Of a DNA stretch of 64,000 bases, positions 63,701 through 64,000 are shown one piece after another. The translations under genes were made by a program, and so were the position numbers. The stretch comes from an uncultured Anaerobiospirillum sp. (GTDB taxonomy: Bacteria > Pseudomonadota > Gammaproteobacteria > Enterobacterales > Succinivibrionaceae): the NCBI GenBank assembly GCA_944389615.1, contig CALXNA010000003.1, positions 59,470 to 123,469 on the forward strand. The letters are read 5' to 3'. The notes beneath the pieces are model-generated. The model did no database searches. It saw only the letters and a list, made by a program, of their open reading frames with translations, and was not told where the DNA came from. Within the stretch, counting starts at the first letter, position 1; each line of letters starts with the position of its first letter.

Positions 63701-64000
63701 CCGATACCGTGAAGGCATGGTCGGAGGCGTAGTTGCCGAAGGCTAAGGTGGCATCATCGTAAACCACAATGGCCTTGTCGGCTAAGGCCACACCATATGG
63801 GTTGGTTTTGTTTTCGGCCGTGCCCTGACCCGGGACATTCTCGCCTTCGATGCGTAAGGTGCCGTTGTTAACCTTCAAGCTCTGGGCCTTAGCCGCGCTG
63901 ACGCGGGTAAAGGACGAAGTGCTTTCCACACCTTGGTAGTCGCCGTTAAAGTCGGCAGAGCCACTGGCGTCTAAGCTCAGCTCCGTGCCCTGATAGGAGC
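60777..64000 (-). CDS. Second autotransporter, C-terminal part (runs off the right edge)
   Basis: The frame is open from the stop at 60777 through the end of the window, giving at least 1074 residues without the N-terminus; internal methionine or GTG codons (such as 63929) are not the true start. The passenger is Gly/Ala/Asp/Thr-rich with short beta repeats. The barrel (last about 280 residues) is closely related to that of autotransporter 1: GGLWVAPIYKSVDSDGFEAQ, NVGSGDADGQG, SNDFDYWG, GLRYNSLDLDDY, LTLTGQFGDD and a final ANARFTF. The two genes are tandem paralogues in the same orientation. Confidence 0.9.
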   Translation of the reverse strand, partial: SYQGTELSLDASGSADFNGDYQGVESTSSFTRVSAAKAQSLKVNNGTLRIEGENVPGQGTAENKTNPYGVALADKAIVVYDDATLAFGNYASDHAFTVSGDKVTMSTGFGDIDLQGGTVELNFKDNFTTGLSSKALVSLKKEWLGGSGDNGALNGWLDIGATTISDLNTILTPSADGTYYSVTQEKYAPIVDVLSNVKNEQVENLLLTEVKTGVKGVYGALQTATNNKTITVSDDTVLSNAGINGGAFATVGATSELAALKVESSELTLDSDKSAGTAGAIDLNTGSSLRLTGANAITVAEITGQGAITASAATTVQGGLKGDSLAAYSDVVVSGDVVIQDGGITNYNNDTVTGGTVTAANVDVKGSAKFVGGALTAQDITLGAGGDFTHDAVLTATGKLTLGGHLFLGQASEQSSCPNDGDDIVGSAGFMDAYELDLSGHDIYLDPDYDQQASVGATQYFKTRIQSDEYDGGTADGSLYIGQNSAFGIGASLAETQAALAALKLTDSTGALTQGTGAVLYVNRGFTLDENNKIVLDASATRSDLQSSQHTANKGNYVAYVGDEAGMVITDHAFGKDMTDTAITFKAKGAQVYAEDGAKILLAGQKFSTSQPLSIFKDGDNDGVDIVNTESADGWGTIIVQTENGLLYDELHGQNAGSVNLELAPNSRAILSGASNPVYEAIIQYARGDLDGDATTNDPVVGEGYTPDSLKAYEASNPRDPSLLVPNEADNALLTATVNSGNGQGAESAARLALYGGAVQAALTSAQSSSEVIAARMGIGAQGADLTAADNGIGGGLWVAPIYKSVDSDGFEAQGVDYGTDLNLYGVSLGADFAVLPEARIGVMFNVGSGDADGQGIASSVSNDFDYWGVGLYAGYSFGNVTVVGDIGYSTVDNDVTAASGLADIGELSSSMDASVFTVGVTGQYALDVAGFGIKPHVGLRYNSLDLDDYSVNSAVAGEVAGYEADSLSIFSIPVGVTISKDIIAGSWLVKPSFDLTLTGQFGDDEAEGTVGWTGVANLDKNLTTEVFDNFTYGANLGLAAQTGNFSLGLGLGYTGSSNTDEFSASANARFTF

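Overview
The window looks like a chromosome segment of a GC-rich, flagellated gammaproteobacterium. The gene set (accA-tilS, rpsT/ribF/ileS/lspA/ispH, serB-radA, rsd/yjaG/hupA/purHD, PilZ, flagellin) and the anaerobe-style autotransporters fit Aeromonadales, most likely Succinivibrionaceae (Anaerobiospirillum or Succinivibrio relatives). The family placement is inferred from gene order and protein resemblance, not from a search.

Layout. 0-2.5 kb: end of accA, tilS and a convergent GpmB-like phosphatase. 2.9-6.0 kb: a coiled-coil lipoprotein and a sulfatase-fold protein whose catalytic residues look lost. 6.4-10.7 kb: rpsT, a cysteine-rich Sel1 lipoprotein and an AAA-ATPase/PD-(D/E)XK protein. 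11.4-16 kb: ribF, ileS, lspA. 16-22.2 kb: an alpha-galactoside locus (MelB-type symporter, GH36 alpha-galactosidase, LacI-type regulator) with a CRP-like site and repeated operator-like sites. 22.2-25.7 kb: ispH, an orphan small gene, prfC. 25.7-27 kb: repeat-rich intergenic DNA. 27-34.3 kb: a CHASE hybrid histidine kinase with a long repetitive tail, then TatD-like, serB, radA. 34.4-40 kb: PilZ protein, YjaG with a His/Lys-rich tail, a MepM-like endopeptidase, rsd. 40-45 kb: a FabH-like protein and two identical flagellin genes in a tandem duplication bounded by CTAT microsatellites. 45.4-52.8 kb: TauE-type permease, purD, purH, hupA, pgm. 53.5-64 kb: two paralogous autotransporters, the second running off the right edge.

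The observations most worth following are two. First, three unrelated genes (Sel1 lipoprotein, rsd, hupA) have no Shine-Dalgarno near their start codon; each has GGAGG far upstream, directly abutting a 6-bp stem (CGGCGC/GCGCCG) whose 3' arm ends exactly 7 nt before ATG. Folding would bring the Shine-Dalgarno to normal spacing, so this looks like a reusable hairpin-bridged ribosome binding site. Second, the FabH-like gene and both flagellin genes share a promoter cassette (TTGC-type -35, 17 bp, TATAAT-like -10) followed at about +18 by a CTAT/GATA tetranucleotide tract of 5, 8 or 9 units, with a sigma54-like element on the opposite strand abutting each tract. This suggests length-tunable flagellin expression. 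The window also carries a dispersed intergenic repeat with core CCTTAGAGACC in four regions.
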